Source: Catenuloplanes indicus
GTDB lineage: Bacteria; Actinomycetota; Actinomycetes; Mycobacteriales; Micromonosporaceae
Reading direction: 5' to 3'
Length of the DNA stretch: 64,000 bases
Assembly: GCF_030813715.1 (NCBI RefSeq)
Contig: NZ_JAUSUZ010000001.1
Coordinates: 3,658,001-3,722,000 of the forward strand
A program made the translations under genes and the position numbers. Position 1 is the first letter of the stretch. Each line of letters begins with the position of its first letter. This document shows, one piece after another, positions 51,401 to 60,700 of this stretch. Under the pieces are notes generated by a model that worked only from the letters and a program-made list of their open reading frames with translations, did no database searches and was not told the DNA's origin.

Positions 51401-52182
51401 TCCTCCTTGGCGTGCCGGCTGATCTCGGTCAGGCCGCGGTCCAGCGAGACGAACGCCTCGGCGTCCTCGCGGGCGTTGCTGAAGAAGCCCTTGTTCCACG
51501 TGGTCAGCAGGTCGTTGACCAGCTTGCGGCGCAACTCGTCGGCGTACGCCCCGCCGAACGCCTGATCCAGCAACTCACCGGTCCAGAACTTCTCGGTCTC
51601 GCCCCACTCGTCCTCGGTGTCGCCGCCCGGCAGCCCGTCGATGAACTGCGCGTCGCCGATCCGCCGGCGCAGGTCGGTAGCTTGCTCCAGAAGCGCGTCG
51701 GTGCGGTGCACCGCCGGAATCGGCTTGTCCGGGTGCAGCGCCCGCACCGTGTCGACGTAGCCACCGAGAACCCGCTGCTCCAACGAACGAGCATCAAGCA
51801 GGTGGTACGGGATGAGCAGGAACCTGCGCCCGTCAAGCCAGGCACTGTGCTTGTTCAGCAGCGGCGCGAACTCGTCCCGGCCTCGCGCCGCCTGGTCACC
51901 GCGCAACAGTGCGTGCAGGACCGCCATGAAATGCGACTTACCCGAACCAAACGAGCCGTGCAGGTAGGCGGCCTTGGAAGCGTGCCCCTCAATCGCCGAC
52001 CGGATCAGCCCGAGCGCCTCGTCGAAGTTGCCCAGTAGCCGGTCGGTGACCACATACTCCTTGAGCGTGGCACCGGAGTCGGCGACGCTGTCGGCGAGCT
52101 GGAGCACGAAGTCGCTGGTGCTCGTCCGCTCCGGGATATCGATGACCTCACGGAGCAGCGGCATGGCGCTGGGCTGTGACAT
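48448..52182 (-). CDS. pglY: BREX type 2 large ATPase PglY
   Basis: A protein of 1244 residues. Walker A is AAYLHGSFGSGKSHFMAVL (76-84) and Walker B GLILFLDELILW (about 266-277), the layout of the PglY/BrxC (DUF6079) family. A very long helical body follows, with a Gly/Pro-rich linker near 1190 (PPIIVPPKPGGG) and a small C-terminal domain. PglY is thought to take the BrxC role, a DNA-bound AAA-like ATPase, in type 2 systems. It is first of a four-gene operon; 12 bases upstream of its ATG begins a 22-bp perfect palindrome that should control transcription. Confidence 0.92.
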   Translation of the reverse strand: MSQPSAMPLLREVIDIPERTSTSDFVLQLADSVADSGATLKEYVVTDRLLGNFDEALGLIRSAIEGHASKAAYLHGSFGSGKSHFMAVLHALLRGDQAARGRDEFAPLLNKHSAWLDGRRFLLIPYHLLDARSLEQRVLGGYVDTVRALHPDKPIPAVHRTDALLEQATDLRRRIGDAQFIDGLPGGDTEDEWGETEKFWTGELLDQAFGGAYADELRRKLVNDLLTTWNKGFFSNAREDAEAFVSLDRGLTEISRHAKEELGYDGLILFLDELILWLANSIGDQQFVSREIQKITNFVEGGNTRRPIPIISFIARQRDLRELVGEEVTGANELSYQDTLNLASGRFDVIQLEDRNLPEIARKRVLKPLTDEAGVAISRAFDATTKVRREVFDTLLGTDSASGADIDAFRKTYPFSPAFLSTLVHVSSALQRSRTALKLMRQLLVDRRDTLRLGQLVPLGDLYDVISSGGDQPFTEKLKAEFEMAQKLYALKMRPYLLGQYGLTDDDLDAARRGATLPPDVAGRVRAFTGDDRLIKTLLLASLAPSVPALRNLTARRLSALNHGSITSPIPGGEVAQVSRKLGDWAGEFPEIRISEGDDPVVSLELVGVDVGSVLSTAKHYDNEGARKHIVQRMLWQQLGVTWNDSFFAEAGLTWRGSRRTIELVYGNVRDANDIRDESFHPDSPSNWRIIIDYPFDDGSHGPADDRNRVQELLSRTTARTVCWIPAALTVERLNELGKLVIIDKLLEGQRFDSHAEHLNPDDRRRAHAALTNQRSALLTKMQNVLRQAYGLASKLPTDVRIGFDDHLQPLTRVLEPKLPIGAAFADALRSLGDQMLTQQYPAHPDFDPDRKGDLVKAADVKTVLDYVRRAVESTEGRVEVERPHRQIMRRIANPLELGTMHEAAFVIESRWAQHFQQKAASEGIDGEIRVGDLLRWIDDPNPRGLDPIVAQLVVATFAEQSDRAFFLHGGEVSPPPEPGRINTDYALREQRLPSPEDWEEAQSRAMAIFGFRTYALRRGRLMTIFGRDLARQAAQHRAAADDLVARLEQHAKWLEIDLESGPGRLATARAASELLTALDEGLPVVEIIERLARADLGGPADRTGRSVKSAAQVASALAGAPWDTFEIIAGLPEPHAFEATSIIAEIRAAARADELTTPLAPVLGRARSAATELLRRATRKPPTPPVVNPPIIVPPKPGGGDDVPPAGRITVRAASVDEAVEQVRAFAAKHDSGAIEVTWRIVP

Positions 52183-52194
52183 GCCGCTTACCGT

Positions 52195-52216
52195 ATAACT
52201 CCAGCGCTGGAGTTAT
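52195..52216. promoter_or_regulatory. 22-bp perfect palindrome in the pglY promoter
   Basis: The half site ATAACTCCAGC is followed directly by its exact complement GCTGGAGTTAT, without spacer or mismatch. It lies 13 bases upstream of the pglY start codon, between the pglX terminator and pglY, so it is placed to block transcription of pglY-pglZ-brxD-brxHI. The regulator is not known. Confidence 0.75.
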
Positions 52217-52270
52217 CACGCCGCTCCGCCGGGTGACCGATAGAACGATCAGCACACCCCACCGAACGGC

Positions 52271-52302
52271 GGAGCCGGGCCGACTGCTGCCGACCCGGCT
52301 CC
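52271..52302 (-). terminator. Terminator after pglX
   Basis: A 9-bp perfect stem (GGAGCCGGG with CCCGGCTCC) around 14 bases, 22 bases beyond the pglX stop on the transcribed strand. It separates pglX from the pglY operon, which therefore needs its own promoter. Confidence 0.65.
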
Positions 52303-52324
52303 TTACCTTCTGCTGATCAGTGAC

Positions 52325-55300
52325 TCACGCCTTCGCGCGACGACCGCGGGTCGCCTTCACCGGGCGCCAGGAGGCCATGGCCCCGTCGGTTAGATGCAGC
52401 CGCCCAGCGGTTTCGGAGAGGAACCCGGTGTACGTGTCGGCCGGCGACTCGCCCCAGACCGGATCGAACTCGCCATGCCATTGCCGCACCCACGGCAGCA
52501 CCTCACGCAGGCCCGCGAGCAACGGAAGCAGCCGATCCGCATCCCAGCCATCCTCCTGTTCACGCGCGACGATCAGGGTGGACAGGGCCTGCGCCTGCTC
52601 ACGGTGATCCCAGCCAGCCCATCCGATCAGCAGTGAAGGGTCACCGTCGCGGCCGCCCCCGGGATAGGAGATGAACCGCTCCTTGGGCACATCGAGCTTG
52701 CCGCGGTGTCGCCAATAGCTCGTCTTGAGAAAGTCGGTTGGCTTGTACTTAGGCGGCACCGGGATTTTCTTGCGGAATTCCTTCTTCGCCGCGTCGTCGC
52801 GGAGCGCATCCTCCTGCCGCTGCAGAACCCAGACGTTCTCCCAGTCTGCCCGCGTCACCAGCCCGGAGTCCTTGTAGCGCAACGCCGCCAGATGTGGCAC
52901 ATGCTCGTCGGCGACCAGGTCCGCGATCACCTTGCCGAGGTCCTGACCGGGGGCATAAAGACCAGCCACTGACAGTACGTCGTCGTCGCGCCGCAACTCG
53001 TCGGCGAGCTGCGCAGTGGTCAGCGGACGCGGCTGCTCCATCCCGTCGACGTGGTGGAACCACAGTTCCCGCGCTTCGCACCGGTCCAGGAGCCAGTCCC
53101 GCAGCGCCTTCGCCTGCATCGCCTCCCAGCCCTCGGTGGCCCAGCGGCGCTTGCACTCCGGCCGCTCGATCAGCGCGATGTTGCGATTGTTCTCGATGAC
53201 CGCGATCCGCTGCTCTACGATCGCCCGATACTCCGCCGTCCAATGCGCGGGCAACTCGGTGATCGGCGTGAACTTATGGTTGTGGTGGACGAACCACGTG
53301 GTCTCCAGCTCGCCCGCCTCTATTTGCCGTGCCATAACGATCTCGAATGCCCGTTCCCCCGGATTCAACTCAGGCACCGCATCGTCTGGAGCAATGAGCT
53401 CGCCGTCCAGTAGCCCGTATAGTGCGTAGAACCGCCAGTCCAACTCCTCCTGCAGCGCGATCATCCTCGCCCGGACTGAGTGCCACTCGCTCTCAGCGGC
53501 ATACAGCCTCTCCCGACTAGGCACGCCAGAAGCGGCAATCTCCATGGGTCTTACCGCAGCAAGCCGCAGTGCCAGCTTGTCCATCTCCCGGCACAGTCCC
53601 AAGGGGTACCCCGTCGGCAGCGGATACTCCTGCAACTTGGTACCTGTGAACTCGAATCGATGCTCCCAAGGCTCGTCTGCACCAGCTTGCTCTGCTCCCG
53701 GTCGCCCCTTGTTGTGGCTGACCTGCTTGAGCCAGAAGCACGCGGTCGAACTGTTGAGCACCCCGAGTAGCCGCAGGTGATCGTCCTCCGTCGCGTCCTC
53801 AGGCAACTTAATCACCGGAGCCGACTGCTTGAATACCTTCCCTCCCCGATCCAGCACAAAGTGGTTATGCGTGGCCACAAAAGCAAAAGAAATAGACCAC
53901 TCATTCGCCTTCTCGTCCCGTGGAATCTGATGCCATTCAAACCAGGGCCTACCGTCGCCGAAATATGTCCCTCGTGAGAATGTAGCTCGATTTCCGAGAT
54001 CGTTCCTAAAAGGCCACAGGCGTTTTCCGTGCTGCGGCATAACGTCTAGCTGGACGAGCTTCCGGGCCGAGTCATAGGGATGAAAGGCATGGTCTCCGTC
54101 AAGAGTTGCCCAGTCGCGCTGCTCGTCACCCACCACGAGCCGGCGATGGTAATCGCCTTCAACTCCTAGGCGCACGAAAGTAGCAGCCGGGGCGGTCATG
54201 GCTTCGTCCGCGCCCATAACTCCGTAGAAGCCGATACGAAACAAATTTGATCCAAGATTGACCGCCGAGGCGGTCTCTATCGATTGCAGCACGCCACCTG
54301 CGCCGCCACCGGCCAAACTCCACGGAAATTTCGCGAGAGCCGACCGAGACGTTTCGGCGGCGCTAACCCACTGACTTTCGGATCCGGGGGTGTCGACCTG
54401 GCCAACGATGGCCTGCCAGACGAGGCCTTTTCGAGGGTCAGCCGGAGCGCTCGGTTCGCCGCGGATACCCATGACCGTTCGGATCGTGCTGGCTCTACCT
54501 CGGTTAGTGTTGCGGCCGACCAGAATCACGGTGGGGGTACCGTGGCCTGGGATATAAGCACCAGAAGTGTCGATGACGTGGGTCAGGTTGACATCGAGGG
54601 CGAACAGGCTCTCAATCATCTTTTTGCCGAACTCGCGTTTCATGAACGAGTTGGCGGTGATCTGGCCGACGAACCCGGCGCCCTTGCCTTCGCCGTCACC
54701 CTGTTTCGCAAGTTGGAAGAAGCGCTGCGCGAACGGGACCGACAGGGCGTACTTGCCGGAGCAGGCGTCGTACATCTCGCGGTAGGCCTCGTTGAGGCCC
54801 TTATCCTTGACCGTGATGTATGGCGGGTTCCCTACCACGACGTGGTAGCTGCCGGCGGTCAGGATGCCCGGATGTTCGGCTACGTCCTCAGTCGCGTAGG
54901 CGAACTCGGTCATCGGGTCCCCGCCGAAGAGCGTGCCCGCACGATGCTTGATCAGCGAGTCGCCGACCGCCAGGTGCATCGGAAAGACGTAGTCGGCCGC
55001 GTCGGCGAGCGTCGCGATTCCGCTCGCGCGTAGAGCCGCCATCAGCAGGCGGAACCGAGCGATGGCCACCGCGAACGGGTTGATGTCGACGCCGTGCACC
55101 GCGTCCAGCGCCAGCCGAACTCGCTCGTGGGCGTCCCGGTTGGGGGCATGGCGTTCCCACTGCTTGAACAGCCGATCGAACGCACCGAGCACGAAGTGGC
55201 CCGAGCCGCAGGTCGGGTCGATCATCTTGACCTGGTCGTGGCCGAACTCATCGATCGCCGGAGTCAGCGTCAGGTCGAGGATAAACTCCTCGACGAACTC

Positions 55301-55912
55301 CGGGGTCTGCAGCAGTGCGTACGTCTTCTTGGCGTACTCGGAAAGGTCTTGATAAAGGTCTCCGAGGAAGCGGGTGTCCCACACCTCGTCGCGGAAGCTG
55401 TGTACCAGGTCGCCGAATTCGCCGCGGCGGCGCCAGAAGCCGATCAGTTCCTTGGCCGCGTCGTGTGACATCGGGATTTGGTAGAGCGGGTTGTGCCGCT
55501 TGTCGAAGAGCGACTTGCCGGCCTGGCTGCGGCCGATCGCGTCGAACCCCTGGTGCAGCCAGTCGCGCAACGTCTTGTCCGGCTGGTCGCGGAAGAACTG
55601 CGCCTCCGCCTCCTCGGCCAGCACCAGCCGGTCGCCTGGCCCGGCCAGGAACGGCTCCGGCAGCAGCCCGTTGTCCTCACAGAAGCGGACGAAGACCGTG
55701 CCGAGAACCCACGCCACTGCGGCCTGGGTGACCCGCTCGTCGCGCCACACCGTCCAGGTCGCGGAGGTGCGGCCCACCTTGAACGCGTAATCGTATTCAC
55801 CGCGCAGTCGGAGGCGTACCTCCTCGACCGACTCAGCCTGCTCCTGCAGGTCCTTTTCCAGGGTCTTGACCTGCTTCTGCAGGTCACTCAAGAGCAGTTT
55901 GCGGTCGATCAC
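52325..55912 (-). CDS. pglX: BREX adenine-specific DNA methyltransferase PglX
   Basis: A protein of 1195 residues. The SAM-binding motif I is MIDPTCGSGHFVLGAF (about 230-244) and the catalytic motif IV VVGNPPYITV (NPPY at 362-365), typical of N6-adenine methyltransferases of the gamma class. An N-terminal helical domain (1-200) and a large C-terminal target-recognition part flank the core. In BREX, PglX methylates host DNA as the self mark and is needed for exclusion. Bases about 53480-54340 (residues about 525-810) are visibly less GC-rich than the rest, as expected for a variable recognition domain. The GTG start has no strong ribosome site. Confidence 0.93.
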   Translation of the reverse strand: MIDRKLLLSDLQKQVKTLEKDLQEQAESVEEVRLRLRGEYDYAFKVGRTSATWTVWRDERVTQAAVAWVLGTVFVRFCEDNGLLPEPFLAGPGDRLVLAEEAEAQFFRDQPDKTLRDWLHQGFDAIGRSQAGKSLFDKRHNPLYQIPMSHDAAKELIGFWRRRGEFGDLVHSFRDEVWDTRFLGDLYQDLSEYAKKTYALLQTPEFVEEFILDLTLTPAIDEFGHDQVKMIDPTCGSGHFVLGAFDRLFKQWERHAPNRDAHERVRLALDAVHGVDINPFAVAIARFRLLMAALRASGIATLADAADYVFPMHLAVGDSLIKHRAGTLFGGDPMTEFAYATEDVAEHPGILTAGSYHVVVGNPPYITVKDKGLNEAYREMYDACSGKYALSVPFAQRFFQLAKQGDGEGKGAGFVGQITANSFMKREFGKKMIESLFALDVNLTHVIDTSGAYIPGHGTPTVILVGRNTNRGRASTIRTVMGIRGEPSAPADPRKGLVWQAIVGQVDTPGSESQWVSAAETSRSALAKFPWSLAGGGAGGVLQSIETASAVNLGSNLFRIGFYGVMGADEAMTAPAATFVRLGVEGDYHRRLVVGDEQRDWATLDGDHAFHPYDSARKLVQLDVMPQHGKRLWPFRNDLGNRATFSRGTYFGDGRPWFEWHQIPRDEKANEWSISFAFVATHNHFVLDRGGKVFKQSAPVIKLPEDATEDDHLRLLGVLNSSTACFWLKQVSHNKGRPGAEQAGADEPWEHRFEFTGTKLQEYPLPTGYPLGLCREMDKLALRLAAVRPMEIAASGVPSRERLYAAESEWHSVRARMIALQEELDWRFYALYGLLDGELIAPDDAVPELNPGERAFEIVMARQIEAGELETTWFVHHNHKFTPITELPAHWTAEYRAIVEQRIAVIENNRNIALIERPECKRRWATEGWEAMQAKALRDWLLDRCEARELWFHHVDGMEQPRPLTTAQLADELRRDDDVLSVAGLYAPGQDLGKVIADLVADEHVPHLAALRYKDSGLVTRADWENVWVLQRQEDALRDDAAKKEFRKKIPVPPKYKPTDFLKTSYWRHRGKLDVPKERFISYPGGGRDGDPSLLIGWAGWDHREQAQALSTLIVAREQEDGWDADRLLPLLAGLREVLPWVRQWHGEFDPVWGESPADTYTGFLSETAGRLHLTDGAMASWRPVKATRGRRAKA

Positions 55913-56026
55913 CCGATGACTCTAGCCGCCGACCGGGCCGCTGAAGAGGACCGTCTTGGCCTGGTTGTCGACCGTTTGGCGGAAGAGCACGCCTCTATGC
56001 TCGTCCGCGTGATTACCAAGGTGACG

Positions 56027-57052
56027 ATGAAGCAGCTGTCGACGGCGCGTGGCTGCGTTCTTGGCCTTGTGCTCGGCGACGCGATCGGTGCCGCAGGCGT
56101 CGAGGTGCCATCCAGCGGCGTGTTGCGAGCGACCAGCGCCGCCCAGCTCGCCTGCTTCACGATCGAGGGCGTCATCCGGGCGCACGTGCGAATGGCCCAC
56201 AAGGGGATCTGTCACCCGCCGGGCGTGGTCTGGCATGCGTACGCACGGTGGGCCACCATGCAGGGGATTTCTGAGATCACGCCGTGGGAGAAGGAGGGCT
56301 GGCCCGACGGCTGGCTCGCTCGGGTGCCGGTGCTGGCCGTTCGGCGTGGCTCGGCGCCGGCCACTGTTACGGCGTTGCAGAGCGGCACGATGGGCCAGTT
56401 CGATAAGCCGGCCGGGAGCAGCATCGGCGCGCACGCGCTGACCCATGTCCTTCCGGCCGGGCTCGTGGGTGACTGGGTTCAGGAGCCTGGACGTTTCGCG
56501 GCGGAGATCGCGGCGACCACTCACGTCGGTGAGGCGGTGTATGCGGCTGCCCTGGGCGCGAGGATCGTCGCCGAGATCGTCAAGGGTCAGGGCATCGAGG
56601 ACGCGATACGACAGGTGCAGCCGGAGAGTCTGACCTTCCTGGAACAGCAGCTCGATTCGCCCCTCGCAGATGCCGTGGAGGTTGCACGAGCTCAACCCCG
56701 GCAGGCTGCGAGGCTTGCTCAGCTCGCGCCCGATGCCCGAGCGGCTTCCGCGCTGGCCGGAGGCGTCTACGTCGCGCTCTCCTTTCCCAGGCGTGACCAG
56801 ATCCGCGATGCCTTGCTCTTCGCCGTCTCCAGCGGCAACGGGAGTCACGTCGCTGCGGTCGCCGGTGCTCTGTTGTGCGCTGCCCACGGTGCTGACGCGT
56901 TGCCCGTCGACTGGGTGTCCCGGCTGGAGTTGGCGTGGGTCGCCGACGTCCTCGCTCGTGACCTCATCGCAGAGTTCGTCGACCAACCATCGGGCACCGA
57001 ATACACCCCCGGTGACGATCCGAACTGGAGGGATCGCTATCCGGGCTGGTGA
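56027..57052 (+). CDS. ADP-ribosylglycohydrolase homologue lacking metal-binding motifs
   Basis: A protein of 341 residues with the DraG fold. GCVLGLVLGDAIGAAGVEVP (10-29) keeps the first conserved block. The usual TDDT metal motif is replaced by ATSAAQLACFTIEG (35-48), and the usual second block GGD(S/T)D(S/T) by SGNGSHVAAVAGALLC (268-283). Loss of both Asp clusters should prevent Mg binding and hydrolysis, so it may only bind ADP-ribose or a partner. It is the only plus-strand gene inside BREX, divergent from pglX and overlapping the nuclease gene tail-to-tail by 16 bases. AAGG is five bases before the ATG; an ATG at 55997 is possible. Confidence 0.75.
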   Translation: MKQLSTARGCVLGLVLGDAIGAAGVEVPSSGVLRATSAAQLACFTIEGVIRAHVRMAHKGICHPPGVVWHAYARWATMQGISEITPWEKEGWPDGWLARVPVLAVRRGSAPATVTALQSGTMGQFDKPAGSSIGAHALTHVLPAGLVGDWVQEPGRFAAEIAATTHVGEAVYAAALGARIVAEIVKGQGIEDAIRQVQPESLTFLEQQLDSPLADAVEVARAQPRQAARLAQLAPDARAASALAGGVYVALSFPRRDQIRDALLFAVSSGNGSHVAAVAGALLCAAHGADALPVDWVSRLELAWVADVLARDLIAEFVDQPSGTEYTPGDDPNWRDRYPGW

Positions 57053-57726
57053 GCAGCCTGTTCGGATCGTGCTGGCTCAACCGCCGCAGCAAGCCATCGG
57101 AGTTGTCCGTTCGTGCCGTCGAGGTTGGAGTAGTCGCGCCAGGTGATCGGGTAGCTGCCGGACAGGGTCCGCTCGCTGCCGGCGTGGTAGCTACCTTCCG
57201 TGCCCCAGCGCAGCAGACCCGACAGGTTTTTCTGCCCTTCGTGGATCCGGAATGCCTGGTCGCGGGTGAGTTTGGCGGTCGCGGGCGGTTGCCAGAGCCG
57301 CTGGTCGTTGGTCAGCATGATCGCGAAGCCGTTCGACGCGCGACCGGAAGCACAGAACTTCTCCAGCCGGGCTATGTCGAAGACAAAGCCCTGCCGTCCG
57401 AGGTCGGTGGCCTCGTGGTTGCGCAGATGGAACGATTCCCCGGTGACCGGGTCCGCGCCGACCCATGTCCTGGTGAAGTACTTGAACTCGACAGCTGTCC
57501 GGGCCCGCGGCCCGAAGCAGAGCAGTTCGACGTACTCACGGGTGTCCTGCCGGACCTCCAGCCGGATCTGAAGCGAAGGCTCAATCTCGCGCAGCACCCA
57601 GGCGAAGGCGTGCTGGAAGTCGGCCTCGGAGTGGAACACCGGCCGCACCGAACTCAGCTTCTCCATGACGGTGCTGACGTCGACGGCTCCTGCGATGAGC
57701 GGCGTCGGGTCATCGTGCCGGATCAC
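57037..57726 (-). CDS. PD-(D/E)XK-like nuclease encoded between pglW and pglX
   Basis: A protein of 229 residues. FHSEADFQHAFAWVLREIEP supplies an early Glu (34), EYVELLCFGPRARTAVEFKY gives Glu67 and the Glu80-x-Lys82 pair, together fitting the E...(D/E)...ExK order of PD-(D/E)XK nucleases. The rest is unassigned, with a Trp-rich end. The GTG start overlaps the pglW stop in GTGA, so the two are co-translated, and it is a natural part of this BREX locus. It may be an effector nuclease or a structural partner; no cleavage specificity can be predicted. Confidence 0.65.
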   Translation of the reverse strand: MIRHDDPTPLIAGAVDVSTVMEKLSSVRPVFHSEADFQHAFAWVLREIEPSLQIRLEVRQDTREYVELLCFGPRARTAVEFKYFTRTWVGADPVTGESFHLRNHEATDLGRQGFVFDIARLEKFCASGRASNGFAIMLTNDQRLWQPPATAKLTRDQAFRIHEGQKNLSGLLRWGTEGSYHAGSERTLSGSYPITWRDYSNLDGTNGQLRWLAAAVEPARSEQAAHQPG

Positions 57727-60700
57727 GCGGTGGCGGCGCTACGGTGCGTGTTCTCGACCCAGGCGTCCGGGAGGGAGATCCATTCGTTGTCGCCGACCCG
57801 GACCACCGTGCCGTCGAGTTTGGGCAGCAGGTCCGGGTCTTCGGTCGGGCACAGCAGCCACAGCTCACCACCGCCGCCGCGGGCCGCGTCCGCCAGTTCG
57901 TACAGTCGCTCCATCGCCCGATAGCGGGCCAGTATCGCCGCGTCGTGCAGCAGCAGCGGGCCGCCGCCGGTCCGGAGTTCGTCGAGCAGTTGCGGGGCGA
58001 CTGATGCCCATGCCTGCTCCACGTACTCGCCGAGCTTGATCGCCGAGCGGGTGCCGGGTTCGGCGATGTCAGCGCCGAGCACGGTTTCCCAGGTCGGTTT
58101 CGGCCGGGCGTCGACCAGGCTGTGCAACGTGGTCAGGAAGCGAGAGGCGACGTTGAGCGGCCGGGCGGAGAAGCGCCGAACGAGTTCTTCACGGGCCAGG
58201 GCGTACCGGGAAAGCCGTACCGTCAAGGCGCGGAAACCGCCGGCGGACGCCGCGCCGGTCAGGCGTTCTTCGGCGCGCAGCGCCGAAGCCAGGATCGGGG
58301 AGTCCGCGGTCCACGCGGTGGGTGCCGTCGACGCCGACGACCGACGCCGCACGATGGTCATGGACGAGGACGCGGCGGCCCGGGTGGGGGCGGTGTAGTG
58401 GTCGCGGTTCCAGATCAGCTCGAAGCCGGCCTCGGTCAGCAGGCGGTCGAGGCGGGGGTGTCCGGGAAGCGGCGCGAGGTCCGGGAAGCGGGCGGCGACC
58501 CGGTCGGCGATCTGCGCGGGGGTGAGGCCGCGCGGTTGACCGGGTAGGCCGGCGGGTGGCAGGACGCCGGCCTGGGCAAGGCGCAGCGCTCGTACGGGGT
58601 CGAGGTTGCGTGGGTAGATCTCCAGCCGGGCGGTGGCGGCGGCGTTCTCCGAGGCCACCGCGGCGAGCAGGACCCGCCGCCGTTCGTCGATGGCGTCGGC
58701 GGCGCCCCCGGGTGCGGTCACCGTCGCGAGGGTGCGCAACACGGTAGCCGGGCTGGGCAGCACCTCGTTGCCGGCGAGGCGGTCGGCAGCCTTGCCGAGC
58801 GCGTCGGCGTAGTCGAGCAGGGCCGGTGCGGCCGGGGTGTCCGGGGCGTCGTCCTCGCCGGCTTCCAGCGCCACGAGCAGCCGGTCGCCGTGGCGGCGCG
58901 TCAGCAGGCGCGGTTCGTCGGCGAGGGCGTCGATCTCGACGGCGGCGCGGACCGCGGCGAGCGCGACGGTGTGGCGTAGCTCGTCACCCGTGCGCATGGA
59001 TCCGCGGCTGGTGAGCAGGGCGGTGGCCAGTTCGTCGACGCCCATCACCCGGCCACCGTCACGCAGCAGGTCGATCAGCTCAGTGCGGACGCTGGACACG
59101 ACCGGGATGTCATTCCAACGTTTGCGCTGTTTACCGAGGATCTGCGCGACCCGGCCAGAGGTCACGTTCAGGGCCGCAGCAACCTGCGGCTGTTGAGGCC
59201 ACGGCGTCAGGCCGGGCAGGGCTCCGGTCTCGTCCGGCAGGCGCAGCAACAGCCGGGTGCCATCGACCTCGGTGGCGTTGCGGCCGTTCTTGGCCGGGAT
59301 GAGCAGGGTGGCGATCGCGTCCAGACCCACCCGGACGAGCTCGGCATCGGCGGGGCCACCGGACAATTCGGCGGACGCCTCGGCGGCGGCGCTGCGGCGG
59401 GCGTTCGGTGAGGTCGGCAGGGTTTCCCGCTCGGCCAGTCGGGCACGCCAGTCCTTGACCCGGCGCTGCAGCTCCTGGCGGGTCTTCGCGCCCAGGCCGG
59501 GTAGGTGGGCCAGCTTGTTCGCCACGGTGAGCAGGTCACCGACCGTGGCGGCGTCCAGGCGGTGGGCGGCGGAGACCGCCCGGGGCGTCAGGCCGGCGGC
59601 TTCCAGGGCGGTGGCCCGGGTTGCCTTGGCGGCAGCCTCGTCGCGGGCGGCCTCGGCGACCTCGACGTCCGGTTCATCCTGCGGCTCGGGGTGCTCGGTA
59701 CCGACCGGCGCACTGGCGTCGGAACGTCGAAAGACCTGCTGCCAGGCGTCGCGCATGTCCTTGAGCGAGGCGAACCGGGCACGACTGTCACGATGCAGGG
59801 CGAGCTGGAAGAAGTCGACCAGGCCGTCGCGGATCGCCGGGTCGAACGCTTCGGCGGCGAGAACCGGTGGGCCCTCGGTGTGCTGAGGTGCGGCGCCGTC
59901 GTCGTCCCAGCCGGGCAGCTCTCCGGAGGCCATCTCGTGCAGGGTGACGGCCAGGGCGTACCACTCGGCGTGTTTGTCGTAGACGGGCCGGTTGACCGTT
60001 CCCAGGAACGGGTCCAGATACCGCGGTGTGCCCGCGGTGATCTCCTTGACCGACACGCCGGCCAGCGAGAAGTCGAAGAGCACGAGCTGGCGGGTGCGGT
60101 TGGGACGGATCCGGATCGCGATGTTGTCCGGCTTGATGTCTCGGTGGTAGACGCCCTCGCCTTCCAGATAGTCCAGGGCGCCGAACAGGTAGTCGCTGTA
60201 GGTTTCCAGCTCGTCGACGGTGAGCCGGCCGTCGTCGCGGAGTTTGCGGGCCAGTGTCAGGTCACCGGCGTGTTCCAGCACGATGATGGTGCGGTTGGCG
60301 ATCCGCAGGGGTTCGGGCCGGGCCAGCCGGATCACCCGGGAGTCGGTCAGCGGGCTGAGAACACGCGCTTCATGGGTGAGGCGGCTGGCTTTCTCGTCGG
60401 AGAGGCCGACCTTGAGTACTTCGGCGCGGCCGGTGCGGTCGTTGTCGGCGAGGAAGGCGCGGCAGGTCGAACCGGTGCCGAGCCGCTTTCGGACGGTCCA
60501 TTCGCCGACCTTGTCGCCGGAGCGTGCCTCGAGCGGGTCGGTCGGCTCGGGTTCCGGCTGGGTGGGATGCACGGATGGGGGCGACGACGGTGTGGTCAGC
60601 TCCTCCTCGACAAGCTCGAGCATCTCGAGGAACTCGGCGGCGGTCGTCAGTCGCTGGGCCGGCACCGGCGCTGTCGCGGCCTGCACGAGTTCGTCGGCGA

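Noticed and set aside
49030-52038. 1002-residue plus-strand frame opposite pglY
   Set aside because: Composition dominated by Arg, Val, Gln and Leu with no domain; a shadow of the GC-rich third positions of pglY.
53770-54260. AT-richer patch in pglX as an inserted element
   Set aside because: The reading frame and protein continuity are intact on both sides, so domain exchange explains it better than an insertion.
55478-56026. N-terminal extension of the ADP-ribosylglycohydrolase homologue by 183 residues
   Set aside because: It overlaps pglX on the other strand and matches nothing in the family; the DraG fold begins at MKQLSTARGC.
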